DNA of 64,000 nt, taken from assembly GCA_963842335.1 (NCBI GenBank), contig CAWJGF010000011.1:224948-288947 (forward strand). The letters are read 5' to 3'. This document shows, one piece after another, positions 7,807-15,865 of this stretch; positions within the stretch are counted from its first letter, which is position 1, and every line of letters begins with the position of its first letter. Under the pieces are notes generated by a model. The model was not told the DNA's origin. It worked only from the letters and a program-made list of their open reading frames with translations, and made no database searches. Source of the DNA: PALSA-600 sp963842335 (GTDB taxonomy: Bacteria > Actinomycetota > Thermoleophilia > Gaiellales > Gaiellaceae). The position numbers and the translations under genes were made by a program.

Positions 7807-8807
7807 GCAGCAGCTCCAGTCGTCGGATGTGTCCACTCGATCAACGCCGATCCCCATGTGAGGCCCGCGCCCATTCCTGTCAGAAGCACCAGCTTGCCCG
7901 GTTCGAGCCTTCCGTCGTCCGCCGCGTCCGCGAGGGCGAGCGGGATCGAGCCGGATGAAGTGTTTCCGTACCGTTCGACGTTGACCACCGTTTTCTCCTC
8001 GGCCATGCCGAGCTTGCGAACAGCGTGATCGATGATCCGGACATTTGCCTGGTGCGGGACGTAGACATCGACATCATCGACCGTCTTGCCGCACTCAGCC
8101 AGGATCGCCTCTCCCGAGCTGACCATTACCCGCGTGGCGAACTTGAACACCTCGCGGCCGTTCATCTTCACGAACTTCTCCGGCTCGTCGAAGTGGCGCG
8201 AGCCGCTGCCCGGCAGCCAGAGGCTCTCACCGCCGGCGCCGTCGGCGCCGAGCTCGAAACCGAGAAAGCCGCCGTCCTCGACGGCCTCGAGCACGACGGC
8301 ACCCGCCCCGTCACCGAACAGCACGACCGTCGAGCGGTCTGTCCAGTCGAGGATCTTCGACAGCACGTCGCCGCCGACGACGAGCGCGCGCCTCGAGAGG
8401 CCGGATGCGAGCATGGCGTGGGCCTGCGCGACCGCATAGACGAAGCCCGTGCAACCGGCCGAGAGGTCGTAGGCGGCAGCATCCGGCATCCCAAGCGTCT
8501 CTGCGAGCAAGGCGGCAGCCGAGGGAAACGCCATGTCCGGCGTCACGGTCGCGACGATCAGCAGATCGATCGACGAGGCCTCGACGCCGGCCATCTCGAG
8601 GGCACGACGGGCCGCCGGCAGCGCGATGTCGGTCAGGGCCTCGTCGTCGGCCGCCACCCGGCGCTCTCGGATGCCAGTGCGCTCGCGAATCCACTGATCG
8701 TTCGTATCGACCATCGTGGCGAGGTCGTCGTTCGTGACCACCCGCTCGGGGACGTGGCAGCCGAGGCCGGTGATCGAGATCGGCTGCCCGCTCGTCTGCG
8801 CGATCAT
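7803..8807 (-). CDS. fabH: Beta-ketoacyl-ACP synthase III
   Basis: Initiating condensing enzyme that joins an acyl-CoA primer to malonyl-ACP. The 334 residues include the catalytic Cys in LSAGCTGFVYA (about residue 119), the His motif VPHQANVRII and the Asn motif ERYGNTSSGSIP, completing the Cys-His-Asn triad. The C-terminal LTGMGAGLTWGS is also characteristic. The primer (acetyl or branched-chain) cannot be told. It overlaps fabZ upstream and fabD downstream, each as ATGA, so the operon is tightly coupled. Confidence 0.96.
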   Translation of the reverse strand: MIAQTSGQPISITGLGCHVPERVVTNDDLATMVDTNDQWIRERTGIRERRVAADDEALTDIALPAARRALEMAGVEASSIDLLIVATVTPDMAFPSAAALLAETLGMPDAAAYDLSAGCTGFVYAVAQAHAMLASGLSRRALVVGGDVLSKILDWTDRSTVVLFGDGAGAVVLEAVEDGGFLGFELGADGAGGESLWLPGSGSRHFDEPEKFVKMNGREVFKFATRVMVSSGEAILAECGKTVDDVDVYVPHQANVRIIDHAVRKLGMAEEKTVVNVERYGNTSSGSIPLALADAADDGRLEPGKLVLLTGMGAGLTWGSALIEWTHPTTGAAA

Positions 8808-9256
8808 TCGCCGGCGCTCGATTCATCAGCACCCACCGCGAACGTGAGCGTCCCGCGCAGCGCGAGCTCACCGTCGACGGTCGCGCGCGCCTTGCCACGA
8901 CCGATCGGCCCACGAACGGTCTCGACCTGACATTCGAGCGTCAGCACATCCCCCGGCCGGACGATCCGCTTGAACCGCACACCGTCGATGCCTGCGAAGA
9001 GCGCCAGCTTGCCACGGTTCTCGGGCTGCGAAAGCACGGCGACGGCGCCGCACTGGGCCAGCGCCTCGACCATTTTCACGCCCGGCATGATCGGATTGCC
9101 GGGAAAGTGGCCGGCGCAATCCTCCTCGGTGACCGTCTTGCGGGCGACGACACGCTCGCCGGGAATGAGCTCGATCACGTCGTCGATGAGCAACATCGGG
9201 TAGCGGTGAGGGATGACCGCCTCGATCGCGGCCCGGTCGAGCACCACGTCGGTCAT
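8804..9256 (-). CDS. fabZ: 3-hydroxyacyl-ACP dehydratase
   Basis: Hot-dog-fold dehydratase making trans-2-enoyl-ACP. The 150-residue length matches the family (E. coli 151). Motifs are IPHRYPMLLIDDV near residue 14 and the catalytic GHFPGNPIMPGVKMVEALAQ with its His and Glu. The ATG at 9256 overlaps the stop of the sigma-factor gene as ATGA; a longer in-frame start would lie inside the sigma gene. This overlap makes the sigma factor part of the fab operon. Dehydration by FabZ, rather than mycobacterial HadAB-type enzymes, fits a deep actinobacterial lineage. Confidence 0.95.
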   Translation of the reverse strand: MTDVVLDRAAIEAVIPHRYPMLLIDDVIELIPGERVVARKTVTEEDCAGHFPGNPIMPGVKMVEALAQCGAVAVLSQPENRGKLALFAGIDGVRFKRIVRPGDVLTLECQVETVRGPIGRGKARATVDGELALRGTLTFAVGADESSAGE

Positions 9257-9861
9257 GCCGAAAGCTGCTCTGCGAGTGCGCTGCGGCCGCGGTGTGCGTA
9301 GCACTTGGCCGTGCCGACCGGCAGGCCCGTGGCGGCGGAGATGTCATCGAACGAGACGTCGAACGCATCCTTCAGCGCCACGACCGTCGCCTGTGCTGGA
9401 GGAAGCTCGGCCAGGCAGCGGCTGAGCTCGCGTCGCGTCTCCGACGCGGCCAGCTCACGGGCGGGATCGCCGTCCTGCGCGACGCGTGTGTCCTCGAGCA
9501 GCGGCTGCGTGCGCCGCTGCGCCGTCCAGCGGGCCTGGGCGACGTCCTTGCACGTATTGACGGTCAGCCGGTGCAGCCAGGTTGAGAACTGCGACTGGCC
9601 ACGAAACTGCCCGACCCGCTGGACGAGCTTCACCAGCGACTCCTGGGCGGCGTCATGGGCATCATCCGGGTCGTGCAGGACGTGCAGCGCGATCCGGTTC
9701 ACCCGTTCGGCATGTCGCTCGCAGAGTGCGGCTAGGGCGAGTGAGTCTCCGTCTTTGGCGCGGCGCACGAGGATTGGGTCCGAAAGCCTCTCGTAGACGA
9801 GCGGCCCGTCGGACCGCAGGTCACGGATTGTTGGACGCGATCGGCGGGCGGGAGGTTGCAC
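9253..9861 (-). CDS. RNA polymerase sigma-70 family factor, ECF-like
   Basis: About 202 residues. Sigma region 2 runs from ILVRRAKDGDSLALAAL to RGQSQFSTWLHRLTVNTC, with the core-binding/-10 helix around DAHDAAQESLVKLVQRV. Region 4 is RCLAELPPAQATVVALKDA followed by the helix-turn-helix FDDISAATGLPVGTAKCY. Regions 1.2 and 3 are missing, so this is an extracytoplasmic-function type. No anti-sigma gene is adjacent. It is the first gene of the fab operon and overlaps fabZ as ATGA. Its GTG start is 9 nt from a TAGAGT -10 that overlaps the -10 of the divergent biotin ligase gene. Confidence 0.88.
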   Translation of the reverse strand: MQPPARRSRPTIRDLRSDGPLVYERLSDPILVRRAKDGDSLALAALCERHAERVNRIALHVLHDPDDAHDAAQESLVKLVQRVGQFRGQSQFSTWLHRLTVNTCKDVAQARWTAQRRTQPLLEDTRVAQDGDPARELAASETRRELSRCLAELPPAQATVVALKDAFDVSFDDISAATGLPVGTAKCYAHRGRSALAEQLSA

Positions 9862-9869
9862 GACGGGCC

Positions 9870-9876
9870 TACTCTA
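9870..9876. promoter_or_regulatory. Overlapping divergent -10 elements for birA and the sigma-fab operon
   Basis: Plus-strand TACTCT (9870-9875) ends 7 nt before the birA ATG, and minus-strand TAGAGT (9876-9871) ends 9 nt before the sigma-factor GTG. The two share almost the same bases, so polymerase binding in one direction should exclude the other. Biotin charging and fatty-acid synthesis would then be transcriptionally linked. Confidence 0.5.
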
Positions 9877-9882
9877 GTGCGC

Positions 9883-10392
9883 ATGCGTCTGACGCCTGAC
9901 GTCGTCCTACCGGCGCTGCGCGGTTCCTACGGCCGGGAGTACCACTGGGCGGAGGAGACAGCGACGACTCAGCGGATGCTCCCCGAGGGTGCCGCGCACG
10001 GCGCCGTCGCGCTGGCCGAGCGCCAGACCGAGGGGCGCGGGCGCCTCGGTCGCACCTGGGCGGACTCCGGGCTGATGCTCTCGGTCGCGCTCTACCCGCC
10101 GCACCCGGTCGCCGAGTGGCCCGGGCTGACCCTGGTCGCGGCCCGCGCCGTCGCGGACGCGATCGGGCCGGCGGCCAGCATCAAGCATCCGAACGACGTT
10201 CTGGTCGCCGGACGCAAGGTGGCCGGGATCCTGGCGGAGGCGGGCGAGCGCGTCGTGCTCGGAATCGGCATCAACGTCGGTGCAGCCGGCTGGCCGGGCG
10301 CCGGTTTCGTCGAGCTCGACCATCTCGAGCTGCTGACCGACGTCCTCGTTCGGCTCGAGCGCGGCTACGACAGCTGGCTCACGGAGCGCTGA
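9883..10392 (+). CDS. birA: Biotin--[acetyl-CoA-carboxylase] ligase, minimal form
   Basis: Attaches biotin to the carboxyl carrier protein of acetyl-CoA carboxylase. About 169 residues hold the catalytic core: ERQTEGRGRLGRTW (biotinyl-5'-AMP loop), GLMLSVAL, and KHPNDVLVAGRKVAGILAE, where a Trp is usual instead of His. GIGINVG follows. The N-terminal DNA-binding domain and the C-terminal SH3-like domain of E. coli BirA are absent, so it should not be a repressor. TACTCT ends 7 nt before the ATG, suggesting leaderless mRNA. It overlaps the convergent amidase gene by 14 bp. Confidence 0.88.
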   Translation: MRLTPDVVLPALRGSYGREYHWAEETATTQRMLPEGAAHGAVALAERQTEGRGRLGRTWADSGLMLSVALYPPHPVAEWPGLTLVAARAVADAIGPAASIKHPNDVLVAGRKVAGILAEAGERVVLGIGINVGAAGWPGAGFVELDHLELLTDVLVRLERGYDSWLTER

Positions 10393-12466
10393 CGACGGCG
10401 GAGATGTTGCCGGCGAGGTCTTCGGCCTCGGCTGACAGCTGATGGACGGCGCCCGGCACGGGAATCGTGAACGTGCCCTTGCCCTCGCCGCGCACGATGC
10501 GCGTCTTCTGATTGACGAGAATCGTCACGGTCGCGGGCTCATCGAGCGTGAACGTCAGCTTCTGCGGATTCACGATCGTGAGCACGGGCGCGGTCGTATC
10601 GATCGTCAGTGGCAATGACAACTGGACGTCGCCGAGTTGATCCGTGACCGTCACGACCGCGACATAGTTGCCGTCCGGCAACGCCACGCCGTTCGACGTG
10701 CCGTCCCAGGTGAGAGTGTGCGGGCCGATTCCGAGCTGGCCCTCGAACGCTGTCGTGACCACCGTGGCGTTTTGCTCGATGTCGACGCGAACGGGAACGT
10801 TCTGCGCGAGCATGAACGAGAACGTCATCGAGTCCGCGACGCCGTCGCCGTTCGGCGAGATCGTGCGCGGCTCTGCGTCGAGTGCCGCCAGCGTCCGATC
10901 CACGACGATCTCGACCGACTTCGACACCGACTTCGCGCTCGTGAGTGCGGTCGCGGTGACGACCAGGCGGTAGCGGCCGTCGGGCAGCACACTCGCTCCC
11001 CACTCGAACGAGTTGTTGCCCGCAAGGCGCTGCTCGTTGAGAGGGGTCACGAGCGGTGCGCCATCGGAGTCCAGCACCTGGGCGTTCACCTTGGCGGCCG
11101 TGCCGAGCGTGAAGCTCACCGTGGCCGAGTCTCCCGAGCCGTCTGCGTTCGGCGTGATCACGTTCGGTGTCGCGGCGAGGTTCGTCAGCGAGAACGCCTT
11201 TGGGGGCGGCGCAGGCTTGCCGATGCCGAGCGTGCCTGCCGCTTCGAGGACCCCCGGCGCGCTGATCGTCCACTTGAAGAGGCCCTTCCCGGCCGTGAGC
11301 GAGCCCCAGGTCCAGTCGACCGTCTGGCTCGTGCCTGCGCCGGAGGCAACCGTGCGCCCGAGCTGGTCGACGACGGCCACCGTCCACGGCAAGGCTGACG
11401 AGAGGCGCGCCTGAAAGCGGACCTGGCCGCCGAGCGCTCCCGAGACGCTGGGCGAGTAGAGCTTCGGAAGCCCCGTCAGCGCAACGCGCTTCGCGATCGC
11501 TGGGAGCAGCTTGTAGGCAGCGGTGCCCGGGCACTCGCTCGGCCCGGTGTCGCGATGCCCGGAGATCGCGCGCAGGGTCACGAGCTTCCCCGACTTGTAC
11601 TTCGCATTGCCGCCGGAGGTGTAGACGACGGTCGCGAGCGGATCGACGTGGGCCAGGTCGAGCCGCCACGCTGCGAGCGCGACGAGCGCGTCCTGTTGCG
11701 CCTTCGGCGGCTTGGCGATCGAGAAGTTCCCCATCAGCGCGATCCCCGCCGTGCCGGTGTTGAAGCCTTGCGCGTGCGCGCCCACCACGTTCCGGTCGAT
11801 ACCGCCGCCGCGTCCCTCATAGACGGTGCCGAAGCGATCGACGAGGTAGTTGTAGCCGATGTCGTTCCAGCCGTTTCCCTTCACGTGGTACACCTCGATC
11901 CCTCGCACGATCGCCGCGGACTGCGCGCGTGTGTAGTTGTTCGTCCCCGCCGTGTGGTGAACGACAAGCAGTCGCACGGCAGGCGCGAACGTCGGCTTTG
12001 TACGGACGATCTCCTCGTCGGCACCCCACCCCGAGCGCGGGACGATCGACGGCGAACCGGCCTCGCTCAGCCGCCGCAGCGGCGCGCGGGTGACGCGTGA
12101 CCAGAGCTCATATGACCGCAGCCGGGACACATCGCCCGCCGTCCGGTACTGCACCGCATCTGCGGCGCCCGTCCAGTCGAGGTTGCCGTCGTGCCAACTG
12201 CCAGTCCCGCCGTCGGGCGCGGAGTCTGCGTCGGCGCCGACCCAGGCGCTCCAGCGGCCGTGGAGCCGATGCACCCGGTAAGACACGGTGCCTTGGCCGG
12301 CCCAGTGTGCCGCGAGCATGTTGAAATTCATCCCGGCCGGTGCGGCAGCGAGCGACCGGCCGCCGAATGGAACATTCGAGACGCGCATGGCGACATCGCC
12401 CGCGTGTGCGAGCGCAGGGAGCGCAAGAGCCGCGACGACGACAGCGGCGATGGCGAGCTTTTGCAT
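10379..12466 (-). CDS. Secreted N-acetylmuramoyl-L-alanine amidase with FlgD-like Ig repeats
   Basis: Peptidoglycan hydrolase of about 695 residues. A signal peptide starts at the ATG chosen (MQKLAIAAVVVAALALPALA, cut after AHA). A PGRP/Amidase_2 domain follows at roughly residues 140-330: SGWGADEE, VVHHTAGTNN (zinc His), YNYLVDRFGTVYEGRGGG and ISGHRDTGPSECPG. The C-terminal half has repeated FlgD-like immunoglobulin modules, each with ITPNADGSGD or ISPNGDGVAD and a DGRYRLVV/DGNYVAVV strand. It probably remodels wall at the cell surface. The longer upstream reading to 12679 is rejected because it precedes the signal peptide. Confidence 0.88.
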   Translation of the reverse strand: MQKLAIAAVVVAALALPALAHAGDVAMRVSNVPFGGRSLAAAPAGMNFNMLAAHWAGQGTVSYRVHRLHGRWSAWVGADADSAPDGGTGSWHDGNLDWTGAADAVQYRTAGDVSRLRSYELWSRVTRAPLRRLSEAGSPSIVPRSGWGADEEIVRTKPTFAPAVRLLVVHHTAGTNNYTRAQSAAIVRGIEVYHVKGNGWNDIGYNYLVDRFGTVYEGRGGGIDRNVVGAHAQGFNTGTAGIALMGNFSIAKPPKAQQDALVALAAWRLDLAHVDPLATVVYTSGGNAKYKSGKLVTLRAISGHRDTGPSECPGTAAYKLLPAIAKRVALTGLPKLYSPSVSGALGGQVRFQARLSSALPWTVAVVDQLGRTVASGAGTSQTVDWTWGSLTAGKGLFKWTISAPGVLEAAGTLGIGKPAPPPKAFSLTNLAATPNVITPNADGSGDSATVSFTLGTAAKVNAQVLDSDGAPLVTPLNEQRLAGNNSFEWGASVLPDGRYRLVVTATALTSAKSVSKSVEIVVDRTLAALDAEPRTISPNGDGVADSMTFSFMLAQNVPVRVDIEQNATVVTTAFEGQLGIGPHTLTWDGTSNGVALPDGNYVAVVTVTDQLGDVQLSLPLTIDTTAPVLTIVNPQKLTFTLDEPATVTILVNQKTRIVRGEGKGTFTIPVPGAVHQLSAEAEDLAGNISAVVSAP

Positions 12467-12532
12467 GACGGTGGCCCGACGAACGGTGCCGCAGGGAGCC
12501 TTCGCGCTCAAGGGCAGCGACCCTCTCGCGCA

Positions 12533-12538
12533 TACAAT
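12533..12538 (+). promoter_or_regulatory. Candidate -10 (TACAAT) of the nfeD-slipin operon
   Basis: TACAAT ends 10 nt before the GTG of the NfeD gene, giving a leader of only a few bases. A second TTACAA sits just downstream. No convincing -35 was seen. Confidence 0.4.
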
Positions 12539-12548
12539 CCTTACAACC

Positions 12549-13823
12549 GTGAAACGGCTGCTGATCGTCCTCGGGCTGCTCGCACTCGTACTGCTCTCGT
12601 CGGCACTGCCTGCGGGAGCGGGCGCCGCCCGACCGCGCGTCCTTGCAATCCACTTCAACACCGACGTGAACCCGGTCACGCAGGACTGGGTGAACCACGA
12701 GCTCGACCGCGCTCAATCGGGCGGTTACTCCGCCGCGGTGATCGTCCTCGACACCCCCGGCGGGCTCGAGGACTCGATGCGCAAGATCGTGCAGCGCGAG
12801 TTGACGCTTCGCATCCCGGTGATCGTGTACGTCGCGCCCGCCGGTGCGCGTGCGGCCTCCGCTGGAGTCTGGATCTCCGAGGCAGCCGACGTGCTCGCGA
12901 TGGCGCCGGAGACGAACATCGGCTCGTCGACGCCGATCAACGGCAACGGCCAGAACATCGGCAGCGACCTGCGTCGCAAAGTCGTCAACGACGCGGCCGC
13001 CTCGCTACGTGGTCTCGCGAAGAGCCACGGGCGCAACGCCGCCTGGGCCGACGCGGCGGTACGCAAGGCCTCGAATCTGACCGCCGGCGAAGCGCTGCGA
13101 AGGAACGTGATCGATTACATCTCGCCGACGCTGCCTGCGCTGCTACGAACGATCGACGGGCACGTCACGGTCCCGCGCCGGCTGACACCCCACACCGCGA
13201 ACGCTGAAATCGTCGACGTGCGACCGGGATTCTTCACGCGCTTTCTCTCGACACTCATCGATCCGAACATCGTCTCGCTGCTCTTCCTGGCGGGCATCGC
13301 AGGGCTCGGCTTCGAGCTCTTCCATCCAGGCGCCGTCATTCCGGGCGCGTTCGGAGCGATCTGCATGGTGTGCGCCCTGTTCGGCTTTTCCGTCCTGCCG
13401 CTCTCGTGGGGCGGCTTCGTCCTCGTCTTCCTCGGCGTCGTGCTGCTCATCGTCGACGCCCACGTGACCTCGCACGGGGCCTTGACGTTATCCGGGCTCG
13501 TCGCGATGGCCATCGGGTTCATCACGCTCTTCCACAAGGCGCCCGCGCCGTACCACACGTCTGTCCCGATCGTCCTCACGTTCACCCTCCTCCTCGGCGG
13601 GCTCTGGGCGTTCGCGATGACGAAGGCAATCGCCATTCGCCGGCAACCGATCAGCGTCGGGCCGGAGGAGATCATCGGGATGGAGGGTGTCGTGCGTGAA
13701 GGCGGCCTCGTTTTCGTCCGCGGCGAACTGTGGCGCGCGCAGGCCGACGGCCCGCTGCGAACGGGGCAGCACGTCCGTGTCGAGTCGCTCGACGGCGTCG
13801 CGCTGAGGGTGCGGGCGGTCTAG
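12549..13823 (+). CDS. NfeD family membrane protein with ClpP-like serine protease domain
   Basis: About 424 residues. An N-terminal signal/TM segment (KRLLIVLGLLALVLLSS) is followed by a ClpP-fold protease domain (VIVLDTPGGLEDSMRKIV, then AGARAASAGVW with the candidate catalytic Ser, and a Lys in the DLRRKVVNDAAASL helix). Four to five TM helices (about 245-370) lead to a C-terminal OB-fold NfeD domain (GMEGVVREGGLVFVRGELW). Known family members cleave the C-terminus of partner stomatins, and a slipin gene lies 12 nt downstream. The start is GTG 12549, 10 nt after TACAAT. Membrane quality control is the likely role. Confidence 0.9.
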   Translation: MKRLLIVLGLLALVLLSSALPAGAGAARPRVLAIHFNTDVNPVTQDWVNHELDRAQSGGYSAAVIVLDTPGGLEDSMRKIVQRELTLRIPVIVYVAPAGARAASAGVWISEAADVLAMAPETNIGSSTPINGNGQNIGSDLRRKVVNDAAASLRGLAKSHGRNAAWADAAVRKASNLTAGEALRRNVIDYISPTLPALLRTIDGHVTVPRRLTPHTANAEIVDVRPGFFTRFLSTLIDPNIVSLLFLAGIAGLGFELFHPGAVIPGAFGAICMVCALFGFSVLPLSWGGFVLVFLGVVLLIVDAHVTSHGALTLSGLVAMAIGFITLFHKAPAPYHTSVPIVLTFTLLLGGLWAFAMTKAIAIRRQPISVGPEEIIGMEGVVREGGLVFVRGELWRAQADGPLRTGQHVRVESLDGVALRVRAV

Positions 13824-13835
13824 GCTGCTCGAGTC

Positions 13836-14603
13836 ATGACTGCCGCCCTCATCGCCTTTGCGATCGTCGTCTTCCTGATTGTGATTGTCGCGGTCAGTGC
13901 AATCAAGGTCGCGCGCGAGTACGAGCGCGGGATCATCTTCCGCCTGGGCCGGCTGCTGCCCGAGCCGAAAGGGCCGGGCCTCTTCTTCCTGATCCCGATC
14001 GTCGACAAGATGGTTCGCGTCGACCTGCGGACGATCACGCTGAACGTCCCTCCACAGGAAGTAATCACGAAGGACAACGTGCCCGTGCGCGTGAACGCGG
14101 TCGCCTACTTCCGGATCGTGGCACCGAAGGATGCGATCGTGCAGGTCGAGAACTTCATGAACGCGACCTCGCAGATCGCACAGACGACGCTGCGGTCGGT
14201 GCTCGGGCAGCACCAACTCGACGAGCTCCTGTCCGAACGGGAGAAGATCAACGCGATCCTCCAGACGATCATCGACGAGCAGACCGCGCCCTGGGGAATC
14301 AAGGTCTCGGTCGTCGAGGTGAAGGACGTCGAGATCCCGCAGGGCATGCAGCGGGCAATGGCGCGCCAGGCCGAGGCCGAGCGGGAGCGGCGCGCGAAAG
14401 TGATCAACGCCGAGGGCGAGTTTCAGGCGTCGGAACGGCTGAGGGACGCCGCCACGGTGATGGAAACCCACCCGATCGCGCTGCAGTTGCGCTACCTGCA
14501 GACGCTGCTCGAGCTCGGCTCGTCGGCGTCGACGACGATCGCGTTCCCGGTGCCGATCGAGATGCTGCGCGCGTTCGGCGGCCTCGGCGGTAACGACAGC
14601 TAG
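13836..14603 (+). CDS. Slipin (stomatin/prohibitin/SPFH family membrane protein)
   Basis: Membrane-anchored scaffold of 255 residues. One N-terminal TM helix (residues 3-24) is followed by the SPFH domain: AREYERGIIFRLGRL, GPGLFFLIPIVD, and the conserved VPPQEVITKDNVPVRVNAVA. The C-terminal coiled coil is rich in Ala/Glu/Arg (RAMARQAEAERERRAKVI) and is typical for oligomer formation. Gene pairing with a long-form NfeD is conserved across bacteria and archaea. It starts 12 nt after the NfeD stop, so both are cotranscribed. It probably organises membrane microdomains. Confidence 0.93.
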   Translation: MTAALIAFAIVVFLIVIVAVSAIKVAREYERGIIFRLGRLLPEPKGPGLFFLIPIVDKMVRVDLRTITLNVPPQEVITKDNVPVRVNAVAYFRIVAPKDAIVQVENFMNATSQIAQTTLRSVLGQHQLDELLSEREKINAILQTIIDEQTAPWGIKVSVVEVKDVEIPQGMQRAMARQAEAERERRAKVINAEGEFQASERLRDAATVMETHPIALQLRYLQTLLELGSSASTTIAFPVPIEMLRAFGGLGGNDS

Positions 14604-14607
14604 CTGG

Positions 14608-15420
14608 TTGGCCGACCTCCGTCACGATCCGACGACGGGTCGGTGGATTGCGATCGCGCCGGCGCGCGCAGCACGGCCCGGCGGGGCGTCGCGGCCGGCA
14701 GCCGACGACGAGGCCGGCTGCCCGTTCTGCGCGGGCCATGAGGATGCGACACCACCGGAGACGCTGCGGCTCGGCGACGGGCCGACCGGCTGGCAGGTGC
14801 GGGTCGTGCCGAATCTCTACCCGGCGCTCGAGCGACAGGAAGTCGTGATCCACGGTCCGCGGCACGTGCACTCGGTCGGTGAGCTGCCTGACGCGACCCT
14901 CGATCTCATTGCCGAGGCCTGGCAACGGCGCGCCCGGGATGTCGGCGGCATCTGCTTCGCGATCCTGAACGAGGGCCGCGAGGCCGGAGCTTCGCTGCCT
15001 CATTCGCACTCGCAGCTCGCCTGGCTGCCCGCGGCTGCGCCGGCCGTCGTCGGCGAACACGGTCTGCCCGAGGTCGTCGCCGTGCTCGAACGGGACGGCG
15101 TCACCGCGGGCTGCCCCGTCGCGAGCCGCGTGCCCTACGAGGTGCTGATCGCGCCGGCGAGGCCCGAGGCTGCCGGCCTCCGCAGCGATCTGCTCGCGCC
15201 CGCGCTGCGCCTACTGGCCGACCTCGTGCGCAGGCTCCAGAAGATCGAGGATGCACCCCTGGTGCCTCTGAACGCCTGGCTCCACGACGGGCCGAGCTGG
15301 CACCTGGAGCTCATGCCGCGGACAACCCGACTGGCCGGCCTCGAGCTCGGCGCGGGTGTTTATGTGAACCCGGTCGCCCCGGAGACGGCGGCGGCGAATC
15401 TGCGTGCCGCCACGAGCTAG
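14608..15420 (+). CDS. Galactose-1-phosphate uridylyltransferase-like HIT-superfamily protein
   Basis: A 270-residue nucleotidyltransferase of the GalT branch. It begins LRHDPTTGRWIAIAPARA, has the zinc-type CPFCAGHE near residue 38 and the catalytic HxHxQ as SLPHSHSQLAWLP near residue 132. The C-terminal half repeats the HIT fold (WHLELMPRTTRL). It is shorter than E. coli GalT (348 residues). No other Leloir-pathway gene is adjacent, so the sugar phosphate is uncertain. The start is TTG 14608, 4 nt after the slipin stop, so it may be cotranscribed with the nfeD-slipin pair. Confidence 0.85.
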   Translation: MADLRHDPTTGRWIAIAPARAARPGGASRPAADDEAGCPFCAGHEDATPPETLRLGDGPTGWQVRVVPNLYPALERQEVVIHGPRHVHSVGELPDATLDLIAEAWQRRARDVGGICFAILNEGREAGASLPHSHSQLAWLPAAAPAVVGEHGLPEVVAVLERDGVTAGCPVASRVPYEVLIAPARPEAAGLRSDLLAPALRLLADLVRRLQKIEDAPLVPLNAWLHDGPSWHLELMPRTTRLAGLELGAGVYVNPVAPETAAANLRAATS

Positions 15421-15430
15421 CTGCCCTGGT

Positions 15431-15745
15431 TCAGCTCACTTCGTCGGCCGCGACCTGGCCGGGCCGGTGATCGCGAAACCGGCGGGCGGCATCGATCGCC
15501 GCGCCGAGGTTCAGGCCCTTGTCCTTCGCCTGCTTGATCAGCATCACGGTCTCGACCGCCTGCATGTCGTAGATCCGCTGCTTCTTCCCCTTCGTCGGGA
15601 TCTGGGCCTTGTTCGTCCAGTAGTCGAGCTGCATCTTCGAGATGCCCGCGATCGCACAGACCTGGCCGAGGTACAGCTCGATCTTGTCGAGGTGCTCCGC
15701 CATGTCGATCGGCTCCAGCAGGTCGAGCTGCTTTGAATACGCCAC
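15431..15745 (-). CDS. MerR-type helix-turn-helix regulator
   Basis: Small DNA-binding protein of 104 residues. Residues 24-75 form a winged-helix MerR-like domain (YLGQVCAIAGISKMQLDYWT as the HTH, then KQRIYDMQAVETVMLIKQAK as the wing). After a short helix (GLNLGAAIDAARRF) the protein ends in an acidic tail, with no ligand-binding domain, so no inducer can be guessed. It begins about 120 bp downstream of the restored gyrA stop on the same strand, with its own -10-like TATAAG near 15793-15798. It is convergent with the GalT-like gene. Confidence 0.75.
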   Translation of the reverse strand: MAYSKQLDLLEPIDMAEHLDKIELYLGQVCAIAGISKMQLDYWTNKAQIPTKGKKQRIYDMQAVETVMLIKQAKDKGLNLGAAIDAARRFRDHRPGQVAADEVS

Positions 15746-15865
15746 GCCAGGGAACCTTTCGTCGCTTGCTCCCGACCCCTTGCTTTAGCACTTATAACCC
15801 GGCCACTTGCAAAAGGGAAGGGGCCGAGCCAAAAAGAGGCAACGTGATATCGGCGAAAGAGTCGT
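15746..15865 (-). other. Intergenic leader between gyrA and the MerR-like gene
   Basis: No gene is supported. Minus-strand landmarks are a TTTTT run just after gyrA, a TATAAG hexamer (15798-15793) and two AAGTG direct repeats about 15 bp apart around it, which could be an operator. The formal gyrA reading frame continues through this region without a stop, but its residues look non-coding. Confidence 0.5.

Noticed and set aside
12467..12679. N-terminal extension of the amidase
   Set aside because: It would precede the signal peptide and overlaps the divergent NfeD gene; MQKLAIAAVVV is the natural start.
15544..15865. gyrA C-terminal extension of about 100 residues
   Set aside because: Residues come from intergenic DNA and from the MerR-like gene in another frame, with Ser/Arg-rich shadow composition.
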